A DNA stretch of 62,444 bases from Jatrophihabitans sp. (GTDB lineage: Bacteria > Actinomycetota > Actinomycetes > Mycobacteriales > Jatrophihabitantaceae): the NCBI GenBank assembly GCA_025963285.1, contig JAOPUX010000027.1, positions 1-62,444 of the forward strand, in the 5' to 3' direction. Below, in pieces: positions 31,654 through 39,456 of this stretch. Position 1 is the stretch's first letter. Each line of letters starts with the position of its first letter. Under the pieces are notes generated by a model. That model was not told the origin of the DNA. It ran no database searches and was given only the letters and a program-made list of their open reading frames with translations. A program made the position numbers and the translations under genes.

Positions 31654-31823
31654 GTCGCCAGATGCCTCCAGTTCGGTGGCCGACAGCGTATCCGGAGCCA
31701 ACGGCGGAATGGCCGGCACCGCCCCGACGTTGCAGCGAAACCTTAACGCGGTACCGTTCCGCGGCCGACGCGAAACGACAGTGAGCAAGGTCGTCACGGG
31801 TAGAACGACTTAGATCACACAGA

Positions 31824-31851
31824 GCACGGGCACAAAACCTGCATCCCGTGC
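31824..31851. promoter_or_regulatory. Inverted repeat upstream of the DUF4193 promoter
   Basis: GCACGGG and CCCGTGC are a perfect 7-bp inverted repeat with a 14-base spacer, ending two bases before the -35 element. It could be a binding site for a regulator of the DUF4193 gene. Confidence 0.4.
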
Positions 31852-31852
31852 G

Positions 31853-31880
31853 TTGTGCGCGCCGAATAGACACATATAAC
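31853..31880 (+). promoter_or_regulatory. Sigma-70 promoter of the DUF4193 gene
   Basis: TTGTGC (31853-31858) and TATAAC (31875-31880) are separated by 16 bases. A transcript start around 31887 would leave a leader of about 44 bases with GAGGAG before ATG 31931. This is the clearest housekeeping promoter in the window. Confidence 0.55.
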
Positions 31881-31930
31881 TAGAGACCATCGGTGGCGAT
31901 CCCACCGTATGCGCGAGGAGCTGACAGCAC

Positions 31931-32239
31931 ATGGCGACCGACTACGACGCGCCACGACGGGGCGAAGTCGATGAGTTGGGCGAGGACTCGCTCGAGGAGC
32001 TGAAGGCGCGACGCGCCGAGGCACAGTCCGGCTCGATCGATGTCGACGAAACCGAACTCAACGAGTCACTCGAGCTACCCGGCGCGGACCTCTCCGGCCT
32101 CTCCGGCGAGGAGCTGACGGTTCGGGTACTCCCGAAGCAGGACGACGAGTTCACCTGTTCGAGCTGCTTCCTGGTTCACCACCGCAGCAGGCTGGCACGT
32201 GAGCGCAACGGGCAGTACCTCTGCCGCGACTGCGCCTGA
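31931..32239 (+). CDS. DUF4193 family protein
   Basis: A 102-residue actinobacterial DUF4193 protein. The N-terminus MATDYDAPRRGEVDE is followed by an acidic stretch and a C-terminal zinc-ribbon with CSSCFLVHHRSRLARE and YLCRDCA. The four Cys residues form a probable zinc site. GCGAGGAGCTG lies upstream of the ATG. Function unknown, but the family is nearly universal in the phylum and often strongly expressed, which fits the well-formed promoter. A strong terminator hairpin follows. Confidence 0.9.
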   Translation: MATDYDAPRRGEVDELGEDSLEELKARRAEAQSGSIDVDETELNESLELPGADLSGLSGEELTVRVLPKQDDEFTCSSCFLVHHRSRLARERNGQYLCRDCA

Positions 32240-32266
32240 CGTTCGGCAGCAGTACCTGAGACAGCA

Positions 32267-32294
32267 CGGCGCCCGATCAGACGATCGGGCGCCG
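32267..32294. terminator. Bidirectional terminator between DUF4193 and SDR genes
   Basis: CGGCGCCCGATC and GATCGGGCGCCG make a perfect 12-bp stem with an AGAC loop, 28 bases after one stop and 42 before the other. Confidence 0.8.
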
Positions 32295-32304
32295 CACCTG
32301 TCTA

Positions 32305-32350
32305 TGGAGCCGTCAGAAACCGGTCTGTGGAGCCGTCAGAGACCGGCGCG
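32305..32350. repeat. 23-base imperfect tandem repeat at the SDR 3' end
   Basis: TGGAGCCGTCAGAAACCGG and TGGAGCCGTCAGAGACCGG are repeated with a period of 23 bases (32305 and 32328). The second copy contains the SDR stop codon, so the end of the gene was duplicated downstream. Confidence 0.8.
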
Positions 32351-33115
32351 CAGGCTGCGGCCGCCGTCGACCACGATCGTCTGCCCGGTGATCCAGGCGG
32401 CGTCGGCCGAGGCGAGGAAGGCAGCTGCGGCTCCGACGTCTTCCGGCTCGCCGAGGCGCTCGAGCGGGTACATCGACGACGCGGCCTCCTCGTCGCTCTC
32501 GTAGAGGGCTGCCGCGAACTTGGTCCGCACCACCGCCGGTGCCACCGCGTTCACCCGCACGCGCGGGCTCAACTCGGCCGCGAGCTGGAACGTCAGCCCG
32601 ATCAGCGCGGACTTGCTCACCCCGTAGTAGCCGATGCCCGGGGAGGGCGCCAGGCCCGCCACAGAGGCGATGTTGACGACCGAGCCGAGCGAGTCCCTGC
32701 CGAGGCCGGCCTTGAGCGCCTGGCGGGTCCAGGAGAGGGCGCTGAGCACGTTGACGTCCATGATCTTGCGTGCGGCGACGTCGTCCAGCTCGGTCAGCGG
32801 CCCGTAGGCCGGGTTGACGCCGGTGTTGTTGACCAGGACGTCGAGCCGGCCGTGCCGATCGGTGATCGTCTGGAAGGTCTCGGCCTGGTGCGCGGGGTCG
32901 TCGGCCTTGCCGGCCACGGCGGTGGCGGACTCGGGGCCGCCGAGGGTGGCCACGGCGTCGGCGAGTCCCTCGGCATTTCGCGCGGTGATCACGACCTGGC
33001 CGCCTTCGGCGACGATCCGGGCCGCGATGGCCAGCCCGATGCCCCGGCTCGCGCCGGTGACGAGGGCGACGGTGCCGGCGAAGCGCCGGCCGGGCTCAGA
33101 GGATGAGAGCGTCAT
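32336..33115 (-). CDS. Short-chain dehydrogenase/reductase (SDR)
   Basis: A 259-residue classical SDR. The cofactor motif TGASRGIG is near residue 20, NNTGVNP replaces the usual N-N-A-G, IASVAGLAPSPGIGYYGVSK has the catalytic Ser and Y-x-x-x-K, and ITGQTIVVDGG closes the domain. The Arg in TARN after strand 2 suggests NADP(H). The substrate is not known. ATG at 33115 gives the standard length; the frame is open far upstream because of GC bias. Its neighbour DUF3093 lies 41 bases upstream, same strand. Confidence 0.9.
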   Translation of the reverse strand: MTLSSSEPGRRFAGTVALVTGASRGIGLAIAARIVAEGGQVVITARNAEGLADAVATLGGPESATAVAGKADDPAHQAETFQTITDRHGRLDVLVNNTGVNPAYGPLTELDDVAARKIMDVNVLSALSWTRQALKAGLGRDSLGSVVNIASVAGLAPSPGIGYYGVSKSALIGLTFQLAAELSPRVRVNAVAPAVVRTKFAAALYESDEEAASSMYPLERLGEPEDVGAAAAFLASADAAWITGQTIVVDGGRSLRAGL

Positions 33116-33156
33116 GGCCGGAGCGTATCGGCCCGCGGCGGGCTGCTCTGCCGGGC

Positions 33157-33642
33157 TCAGCGGCTGGCGCGGGCGCGCACGATGTCGACGACCTGCTGCG
33201 GGTGCCGGCTGCTGACCACCCAGTAGGGCGTGGGGTCCTCCGGGTCGTCCACCCAGAGCTGCACCCCCGGGCCGATCCAGGCCCGGATGGAGACGAACGC
33301 CGCCGGGTCGCCCTCGCGCCCCACGACGCGGCGCAGCGTGGCGGGGTCGAGCGCCACCACGCCGCTGACGTCGCTGAGCGGAATGTGGGCACCGCGGATG
33401 CGGAGCTCGCCGTCCTTGATCTCGAGCTTGCTGCGGCCGAGTGACCAGACCACGACGAGTGAGCCGGGCAGCAGCACGCAGCCCGGGATCCAGTCGGTGA
33501 TGAACGAGTGGTGCGCCACGTGGAACTCGCCGACCAGCAGGGCGGCGACGAAGAGCGCGACGACGTACCAGTAGAGGGGCGTGCGCAGCTTCTCGCTGTA
33601 GTCCTGCGTACTCGCAGGGGGACGCTCGCTGCTGGTGGTCAC
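33157..33642 (-). CDS. DUF3093 family membrane protein
   Basis: A 161-residue DUF3093 protein. Two hydrophobic helices follow YSEKLRTPLYWYVVALFVAALL (roughly residues 19-42 and 48-70). The rest is a soluble PH-like region with the SKLEIKDGELRIRGAHIPL strand and the WVDDPEDPTPYWVVSSRHP end motif. GTG at 33642 lies 24 bases from the divergent dut start; in mycobacteria the equivalent pair (Rv2698/dut) is also divergent. Function unknown. Confidence 0.87.
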   Translation of the reverse strand: MTTSSERPPASTQDYSEKLRTPLYWYVVALFVAALLVGEFHVAHHSFITDWIPGCVLLPGSLVVVWSLGRSKLEIKDGELRIRGAHIPLSDVSGVVALDPATLRRVVGREGDPAAFVSIRAWIGPGVQLWVDDPEDPTPYWVVSSRHPQQVVDIVRARASR

Positions 33643-33666
33643 GGTGTCGAGGGTACCTTTGCGCCC

Positions 33667-34191
33667 GTGACCCAACCTCGCCCAGCAGCCGGTGACGGCG
33701 CGATCGAGGTGCTCGTGCAGCGGCTGCACCCGGACCTGCCGCTGCCTGCCTACGCCCTGCCCGGAGACGCCGGTGCCGACATCGTCGCCGCCGAGGATCT
33801 GCTGCTGCAGCCGGGCGAGCGTGCCGTGCTGCCGACGGGCCTGGCCATCGCCCTCCCCGAGGGCGTGGCGGCCTTCGTCCACCCCCGCTCCGGGCTGGCG
33901 GCCCGGGCGGGTCTCGGGCTGGTGAACGCACCCGGCACCATTGACTCGGGGTACCGCGGCGAGATCAAGGTGATCGTCATCAATCACGACCCGTCGATCG
34001 CGCTGCAACTGCACCGGGGTGAGCGGATCGCGCAGCTGGTCTTCCAGCGCGTCGAGCAGGCGCGCTTCGTCGAGGTGCCCGACCTGCCGGCCTCGGAACG
34101 GGGTGCCGGTGGACATGGTTCTACTGGAGGGGCCGCCGCACTGGACCCGGCACAGGCCGGCCGGACGGCGGATGACAGAGGAGACAGCTAG
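33667..34191 (+). CDS. dut: dUTP diphosphatase
   Basis: A 174-residue trimeric-type dUTPase. All five motifs are present: DAGADIVAAE, HPRSGLAARAGLGLVN, GTIDSGYRGEIKV, ERIAQLVF and RGAGGHGSTG. The last has His where many bacteria have Phe; the M. tuberculosis enzyme has this too. It turns dUTP into dUMP, limiting uracil in DNA and feeding dTMP synthesis. The C-terminal extension of about 20 residues is not conserved. GTG at 33667. The stop overlaps the start of the DUF3710 gene by one base (TAGTG). Confidence 0.96.
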   Translation: MTQPRPAAGDGAIEVLVQRLHPDLPLPAYALPGDAGADIVAAEDLLLQPGERAVLPTGLAIALPEGVAAFVHPRSGLAARAGLGLVNAPGTIDSGYRGEIKVIVINHDPSIALQLHRGERIAQLVFQRVEQARFVEVPDLPASERGAGGHGSTGGAAALDPAQAGRTADDRGDS

Positions 34192-34835
34192 TGGCGTTGC
34201 GAGGCAAGAACAAGCGCACCGAGCGGTCGAAGCTCGACGCGACCCCGCCGTGGGACGACCGGGTCCGCGAGCCCGTCCCGGAGACGACCGGTCCCTACGA
34301 CGAGCTGGACGCCCCCGACGACGACGTGCAGCGCGCCGACCTCGGCGCGCTGCGGGTGCCGGTCGGGGCGGGCCTCGATCTCCGGCTGGAGGTCAACGAG
34401 CAGCAGCAGGTGATCGCGGTGACGCTCGCGGCCAACGACGGCAGCATGCAGCTCGGCGTCTACGCCGCACCGCGGACCGAGGGGATCTGGGACGACGTGC
34501 GTGCCGAGATCGCCGAGTCGATGAAGGAGCAGAAGGGCGTTCCGAAGGAGCGCGCCGACGGCGCCTTCGGGGTGGAGCTCACCGGCACCGTGCCCGGTGA
34601 CGGGGGCCGCCTCCCTGCGCGCTTCATCGGCATCGACGGTCCGCGCTGGTTCCTGCGGGCGATGCTGGTGGGTGCTCCGGCCGATCCGGCCCGCGCCGCC
34701 CGCTACGAGGACCTGCTCCGCAACGTCGTGGTGGTGCGTGGCGCGGAGCCGCTGCCGGTGCGCGATCCGGTGCCGCTGCGGCTGCCCAAGGAAGTCGTGC
34801 TACCAGCTCCGGAAGACGTCATCGGAGAATCCTGA
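34191..34835 (+). CDS. DUF3710 family protein
   Basis: A 214-residue DUF3710 protein. After a charged N-terminus (KNKRTERSK) and PWDDRVREPV come the conserved LRVPVGAGLDLRLEVNEQQ strand, QLGVYAAPRTEGIWDDVRAE, and IGIDGPRWFLRAMLVG. Soluble, no metal site evident. GTG at 34191 has AGAGGAGA upstream and overlaps the dut stop, so the pair is coupled. It is followed by an OB-fold gene and a DUF3159 gene, forming one operon in many actinobacteria. Function unknown. Confidence 0.9.
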   Translation: MALRGKNKRTERSKLDATPPWDDRVREPVPETTGPYDELDAPDDDVQRADLGALRVPVGAGLDLRLEVNEQQQVIAVTLAANDGSMQLGVYAAPRTEGIWDDVRAEIAESMKEQKGVPKERADGAFGVELTGTVPGDGGRLPARFIGIDGPRWFLRAMLVGAPADPARAARYEDLLRNVVVVRGAEPLPVRDPVPLRLPKEVVLPAPEDVIGES

Positions 34836-34858
34836 GCCCGGCGAGCTACGCTGAGCCC

Positions 34859-35221
34859 GTGGGACGCGAAATGTCGTTGCTGAGCCGCCTGACGGCCAGC
34901 CCTCAGCGCCTGGACGCTGCCGAGCTCGAGTCCGAGGTCGAGCAGCTGCCGTGCGCGAAGCTCAAGACCGTCACTCGCGGTGAGTACGCGGTGGTCGGTG
35001 GCCGCCTGCGGTCGGTGATCTACACGCCGACGGCCAACGTGCCGGTGCTCGAGGCGGAGCTCTTCGACGGGTCTGCCGCGATCCTGCTCGTCTGGCTGGG
35101 GCGGCGCCGGATCACCGGAATCGAGCCCGGCCGCCGTCTGCTCGCCAAGGGACGTGTCGGCATGCATGACGGCCGGCTCGCGATCTACAACCCTTGGTAC
35201 GAGCTGACGTGCAGCAGCTGA
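34859..35221 (+). CDS. OB-fold nucleic-acid-binding domain protein
   Basis: A 120-residue single OB-fold protein. VVGGRLRSVIYTP, LEAELFDGSAAILLVWLGRR and GRRLLAKGRVGMHDGRLAIYNP are the successive strands, and NPWYEL the conserved end. It resembles Rv2694c. The fold in this family likely binds single-stranded nucleic acid. GTG 34859 and ATG 34871 are both possible. It overlaps the start of the DUF3159 gene. Confidence 0.85.
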   Translation: MGREMSLLSRLTASPQRLDAAELESEVEQLPCAKLKTVTRGEYAVVGGRLRSVIYTPTANVPVLEAELFDGSAAILLVWLGRRRITGIEPGRRLLAKGRVGMHDGRLAIYNPWYELTCSS

Positions 35222-35976
35222 ACGAGGGCGCCGCGGCCGGCGACGGCCCGCTCGACCTGCGCGAGACCTACCGCCAGCAGCTGATCAACAGCATCGGCGG
35301 CTGGCAGGGCACGGCCATCGCCGCCGTCGCTCCGATCGTCTTCGTGATCGTCAACGCCACGGCGGGGCTACGCCCGGCGATCATCGCCGCCATCTCCACC
35401 AGCGTGGTCCTCACGATCTACCGCCTGGCCCGCAAGCAGTCGGCCCAGCAGGCGCTCTCGGGGCTGCTCGGCGTGGTGGTGGCCGCGGTGATCGCGGCCC
35501 GCACCGGCCAGGCACGCGGCTACTTCCTGCTCGGCATCTGGCAGAGCTTCATCTACGCGGTGCCGTTCGCGCTCTCCATCCCGTTCCGCCGCCCGCTCGT
35601 CGGCTGGCTGTGGGAGTTCGTCGACCCGACCCCTGGTGGCGACGAGACGCCCTGGTACCGCCGCCGCGGCCTGCTCGGCGCGTACACGATCGCCACGGCC
35701 ATCGCCACGCTGCTGTTCCTGTCGCGCGGGCTCGTGCAGGCCGCGCTCTACCACGACAAGTCCACCGGCTGGCTGGCCTTCACCCGGATCGCGATGGGCT
35801 ACCCGCTCTTCGTGATTGCGGTGGGCGCCGGCTACTGGGTAGTGCGGCGCGCCCGGCAGCCGCTCGTGGCGGCCGCCGAGGCCGAGGCGGAGCCGGCGGC
35901 AACCGACGCGGCGTCGGAGCCGGTCGGCTCAGCCGCCGAGGACGGCGGCGTGGATCGCGGCCTCGGCCTCGGGTAG
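35209..35976 (+). CDS. DUF3159 family membrane protein
   Basis: A ~255-residue DUF3159 protein with about six hydrophobic helices. YRQQLINSIGGWQGTAIAAV, the RLARKQSAQQALSGLLGVV stretch, and FALSIPFRRPLVGWLWEF are family-typical. It is widespread in actinobacteria and has no assigned role. GTG at 35209 is inside the preceding OB-fold gene; TTG 35194 is less likely. Its last 48 bases overlap the end of the convergent TrkA gene, encoding an Ala/Glu-rich, non-conserved tail. Confidence 0.88.
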   Translation: MQQLNEGAAAGDGPLDLRETYRQQLINSIGGWQGTAIAAVAPIVFVIVNATAGLRPAIIAAISTSVVLTIYRLARKQSAQQALSGLLGVVVAAVIAARTGQARGYFLLGIWQSFIYAVPFALSIPFRRPLVGWLWEFVDPTPGGDETPWYRRRGLLGAYTIATAIATLLFLSRGLVQAALYHDKSTGWLAFTRIAMGYPLFVIAVGAGYWVVRRARQPLVAAAEAEAEPAATDAASEPVGSAAEDGGVDRGLGLG

Positions 35977-36588
35977 GGCGAGGAAGAGCAGCTCGTCGCC
36001 GGCCTCGAGGGTGTCCTCGGGGGTGGGGGTGATGACGCGGTCGCCGCGGACGATCGCCACCAGTGTGACGTCGCGGGGAAGCTCGATTGCGCGGACGGTT
36101 CGTCCCTCGATCGGGGCGCCCTCCGGCAGCGTCAGCTCGACGAGGTTGGCCTGACCCTCGCGGATGCTGAACAGCTGCACGACGTCACCGACGGTGACGG
36201 CCTCCTCCACGATGGAGGCGAGCACGCGGGGCGTGGAGACGGCGCGGTCGACGCCCCAGGCCTCGGTGAAGAGCCACTCGTTGGACGGATGGTTGATCCT
36301 GGCCACGACCCGCTGCACCGAGAACTCGGTCTTGGCCAGCAGCGAGACCACGAGGTTCACCTTGTCGTCGCCGGTGGCACCGATGACGACGTCGAACTCC
36401 TCGAAGGAGGCCTCCTCGAGGTTGGCCACCTCGCAGGCATCGCCGAGCAGCCAGGTGGCGCCGGGGATGCGGTCCGGGGTGATCTTGCCCGGCTCCTTGT
36501 CGACGAGCAGTACGTCGTGCCCGTTACCGATGAGTTCGCGGGCGATCGAGCGGCCGACGGCCCCGGCACCGGCGATGGCGACCTTCAT
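35929..36588 (-). CDS. trkA: TrkA/RCK family potassium-channel regulatory subunit (second)
   Basis: A 219-residue RCK protein. AIAGAGAVGRSIARELIGNGHDVLLVD is the NAD-binding Rossmann motif (G-x-G-x-x-G with terminal Asp), and a TrkA_C domain follows near residues 138-215 (LPEGAPIEGRTVRAIELP). It resembles CeoC. It binds NAD(H) or ATP and gates a membrane potassium transporter. Its start overlaps the stop of the paralogous TrkA gene as ATGA, so the two are co-translated. No TrkH/KtrB membrane subunit is in the window. Confidence 0.9.
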   Translation of the reverse strand: MKVAIAGAGAVGRSIARELIGNGHDVLLVDKEPGKITPDRIPGATWLLGDACEVANLEEASFEEFDVVIGATGDDKVNLVVSLLAKTEFSVQRVVARINHPSNEWLFTEAWGVDRAVSTPRVLASIVEEAVTVGDVVQLFSIREGQANLVELTLPEGAPIEGRTVRAIELPRDVTLVAIVRGDRVITPTPEDTLEAGDELLFLALPEAEAAIHAAVLGG

Positions 36589-37253
36589 GCGTGTGCTCCC
36601 TGGGGGGCCTGGATGGCGACGTTCTTGACGATGAGGGCGCCCTCGTCGGTGGCCATCACGTGCAGGCCGTCGCCGGACTGGATCACGGTGCCGGGCGTGG
36701 GCAGCTGGCCGACCCCGAAGCGGGTGACCAGCGCGACCCGCCCACCGGAGGCGAGCTCGAACTCCGACAGTGGCTTGCCGACCCACCCCTCGTGCGGTGT
36801 GACATGCAGCATGGTCACCGCGCCTGACGGGTCGCGCCAGGCCTCGGCGGTGGCCTCGCCCAGCACGCCCTTGAGCAGCCTGCTGGCCGTCCACGGCACG
36901 GTGGCCACGGTGGGGATGCCAAGGCGCTCGTAGACCTCGGCGCGCTTCGGGTCGTAGATGCGGGCGACGACCCGGGCGACGCCGAACGTCTCGCGGGCAA
37001 CCCGCGCCGCGATGATGTTGGAGTTGTCGCCGCTGCTCACGGCGGCGAAGGCGTCAGCCTCTTCGATCCCTGCGGCGATAAGGGTTTCGCGGTCGAAGCC
37101 GACCCCCTTGACCTGGCGTCCCTCGAAGGAGTCGCCGAGGCGCCGGAAGGCGAGCGGATCCTGATCGATCACTGAGACGCTGTGATCTCGACGGGCCAGC
37201 TGATGTGCGAGCGAGGAGCCCACACGACCGCAGCCCATGACGACGATGTGCAC
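36585..37253 (-). CDS. trkA: TrkA/RCK family potassium-channel regulatory subunit (first)
   Basis: A 222-residue RCK protein resembling CeoB. VHIVVMGCGRVGSSLAHQL has the nucleotide-binding motif, the SVIDQDP segment the ribose-binding Asp, and the C-terminal domain starts around residue 140. GTG at 37253 gives the family N-terminus; ATG 37289 adds 12 non-conserved residues. It is translationally coupled to the second TrkA gene and divergent from the KimA-like permease, 148 bases away, suggesting they act together. Confidence 0.9.
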   Translation of the reverse strand: MHIVVMGCGRVGSSLAHQLARRDHSVSVIDQDPLAFRRLGDSFEGRQVKGVGFDRETLIAAGIEEADAFAAVSSGDNSNIIAARVARETFGVARVVARIYDPKRAEVYERLGIPTVATVPWTASRLLKGVLGEATAEAWRDPSGAVTMLHVTPHEGWVGKPLSEFELASGGRVALVTRFGVGQLPTPGTVIQSGDGLHVMATDEGALIVKNVAIQAPQGAHA

Positions 37254-37401
37254 TCCGCGGCACAGCTCCTTCCGGGTCCAATTGCCCATTTCTGGGCACG
37301 TCCTGTGCCGGCCGACCCGGGTGCGTTGGGCAGGTCCGGCGACGCGACGCTACACAAGCGTGCACGTAGCGGGCACGGTGCGCCGCAGCGGGGCCGACGA
37401 C

Positions 37402-39456
37402 ATGCGTATTCTGCCGCACGTGGCTCTAGCGACGCGCGTGCTCAAACGAGTGATCATCGGTTCCCCGATGCGCTCGGAGAATGCTGGGCACGCTCTGTTG
37501 GGAAAGCGCCTCGCGCTCCCCATCTTCGCCAGTGACGCGCTGTCGAGTGTCGCGTATGCGACCCAGGAGATCCTGCTCGTCCTGACCGTCGGTGGCACCG
37601 CGTTCCTCTACCTCGCGCCGTGGATCGCGGTGGCCGTCGTGGTGCTGATGGCCGCGGTCGTCATGTCGTACCGCCAGTTGGTCAAGGCCTACCCGACCGG
37701 CGGTGGCGACTACGAGGTGGCCACCAAGAACATCGGCCCGGCCGCGGGCGTGGTGGTGGCCAGCGCTCTGCTCGTCGACTACGTCATGACCGTGGCCGTC
37801 TCGGTCTCCTCGGGCGTCGACAACATCATCTCCGCGGCGCCGTCGCTGCACCATGCGCGCGTCGAGATGGCGCTGATCTTCGTCGTGCTGCTCGCGGCCG
37901 TGAACCTCCGCGGGCTCAAGGAGGCCGGGCTGGCCTTCGCCGCCCCCACCTACCTCTTCGCCACCGGCGTCTTCCTGATGATCGGCACCGGCCTCTTCCG
38001 GACCTTCTTCAGCAGCCGGCCGGTCGCCGAGAGCGCCCACTACTCGGTGATCACCCAGCACGGGTACAGCCAGCTCGGCTTCCTCGCACTGCTCTTCTTC
38101 ACGCTGCGGGCGTTCTCCTCGGGCTGCACGGCGCTGACGGGTGTGGAGGCCATCGCCAACGGGGTACCCGCGTTCAAGCCGCCGAAGGCCCGCAATGCCC
38201 AGCTGACCCTGGTGGCCATGGGTGCGATCGCGGTCTCGATGTTCGTCGGCATCACCGCGCTGGCACTGATCTCCAAGGTGCACATCACCGACCCGACCAC
38301 CACGAGCTGCGAGCTCAAGGAGGCCGGCAAGGTCCTGGCCAACTGCCAACACGACCCGCAGCGGACGGTGATCGCCCAGGTGGCCGGTGCCGTCTTCGGC
38401 GGCCCGCACTCGGTTGGCTTCTTCTACATACAGGCCACCACCGCCCTGATCCTGGTGCTCGCGGCCAATACCGCCTTCAACGGCTTCCCGCTGCTCGGCG
38501 CCATCCTGGCCCGCGACAAGAACCTGCCGGGCCAGCTGAACAACCGTGGCGACCGCCTGGCCTACAGCAACGGCATCGTGGCGCTGGCAATCGTGGCGAT
38601 GGCGCTCATCGCCATCTACAAGGCCGATGTGTCGCGGCTGATCCAGCTCTACATCATCGGCGTCTTCACCTCGTTCACGCTCGGCCAGACGGGCATGGTC
38701 CGGCACTGGAACCGGCTGCTGCGCGGTGAGACGACCACTGCCGAGAGCCGCCAGATGCGCCGCTCCCGGCTGATCAACGGCTTCGGTGCGTCGCTGTCCG
38801 GCGTCGTGCTCGTGATCGTCATCATCACGAAGTTCACCAAGGGCGCCTACCTGGTGCTGATCGCGATGCCGATCCTGTACCTGATCATGCGTGCGATCCA
38901 CAAGCACTACAGCCGGGTCTCCCGCGAGCTGGAGAGCGACGACACGAGCCTCTCGCTGCCGGCCCGCAACCACGTCGTGGTGCTCGTCTCTAAAGTGCAC
39001 AAGCCGACCCTGCGGGCCCTGGCCTATGCGCGCGCCACCCGGCCGGACACCCTCACCGCGCTGACGGTCAACATCGACCCCAACGACACCCAGTCGCTCA
39101 TGGAGCAGTGGGCCCAGCACGACCTGCCGGTGCCGCTGACGGTGATCGAGTCGCCCTACCGGGAGATCACCCGGCCGATCATCGACTACGTCCGCCAGCT
39201 CCGCATCGACCGGCCCCGTGACGTCGTCAGCGTCTTCATCCCGGAATACGTGGTCGGGCACTGGTGGGAGCAGCTGCTGCACAACCAGTCGGCGCTGCGG
39301 CTCAAGGGGCGGCTGCTCTTCCAGCCCGGTGTGATGGTCACGAGCGTCCCGTGGCTGCTCGACTCCAGCCAGGCGGCTGCCGAACGCCCGCTGCGGCCGG
39401 ACGGCCCGGCCGCGCCGGCCCCGCTCCCTGTCGAGGAGGCGCCGGCTCGTGGCTGA
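37402..39456 (+). CDS. APC-superfamily permease, KimA-like potassium:proton symporter candidate
   Basis: A 684-residue permease with 12 predicted helices and a cytosolic C-terminal domain of about 180 residues. From memory it matches Bacillus KimA (YdaO) through its length: IFASDALSSVAYATQE (Asp45 and Tyr52 match the potassium-site Asp36 and Tyr43 of KimA), SYRQLVKAYPTGGGDYEV, LRAFSSGCTALTGVEAI, and HNQSALRLKGRLLF at the end. KimA imports potassium with protons. Such proteins are usually called amino-acid permeases, as Rv2690c is. ATG 37402 is the preferred start. Two RCK genes lie divergently and a methyltransferase overlaps downstream by eight bases. Confidence 0.8.
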   Translation: MRILPHVALATRVLKRVIIGSPMRSENAGHALLGKRLALPIFASDALSSVAYATQEILLVLTVGGTAFLYLAPWIAVAVVVLMAAVVMSYRQLVKAYPTGGGDYEVATKNIGPAAGVVVASALLVDYVMTVAVSVSSGVDNIISAAPSLHHARVEMALIFVVLLAAVNLRGLKEAGLAFAAPTYLFATGVFLMIGTGLFRTFFSSRPVAESAHYSVITQHGYSQLGFLALLFFTLRAFSSGCTALTGVEAIANGVPAFKPPKARNAQLTLVAMGAIAVSMFVGITALALISKVHITDPTTTSCELKEAGKVLANCQHDPQRTVIAQVAGAVFGGPHSVGFFYIQATTALILVLAANTAFNGFPLLGAILARDKNLPGQLNNRGDRLAYSNGIVALAIVAMALIAIYKADVSRLIQLYIIGVFTSFTLGQTGMVRHWNRLLRGETTTAESRQMRRSRLINGFGASLSGVVLVIVIITKFTKGAYLVLIAMPILYLIMRAIHKHYSRVSRELESDDTSLSLPARNHVVVLVSKVHKPTLRALAYARATRPDTLTALTVNIDPNDTQSLMEQWAQHDLPVPLTVIESPYREITRPIIDYVRQLRIDRPRDVVSVFIPEYVVGHWWEQLLHNQSALRLKGRLLFQPGVMVTSVPWLLDSSQAAAERPLRPDGPAAPAPLPVEEAPARG

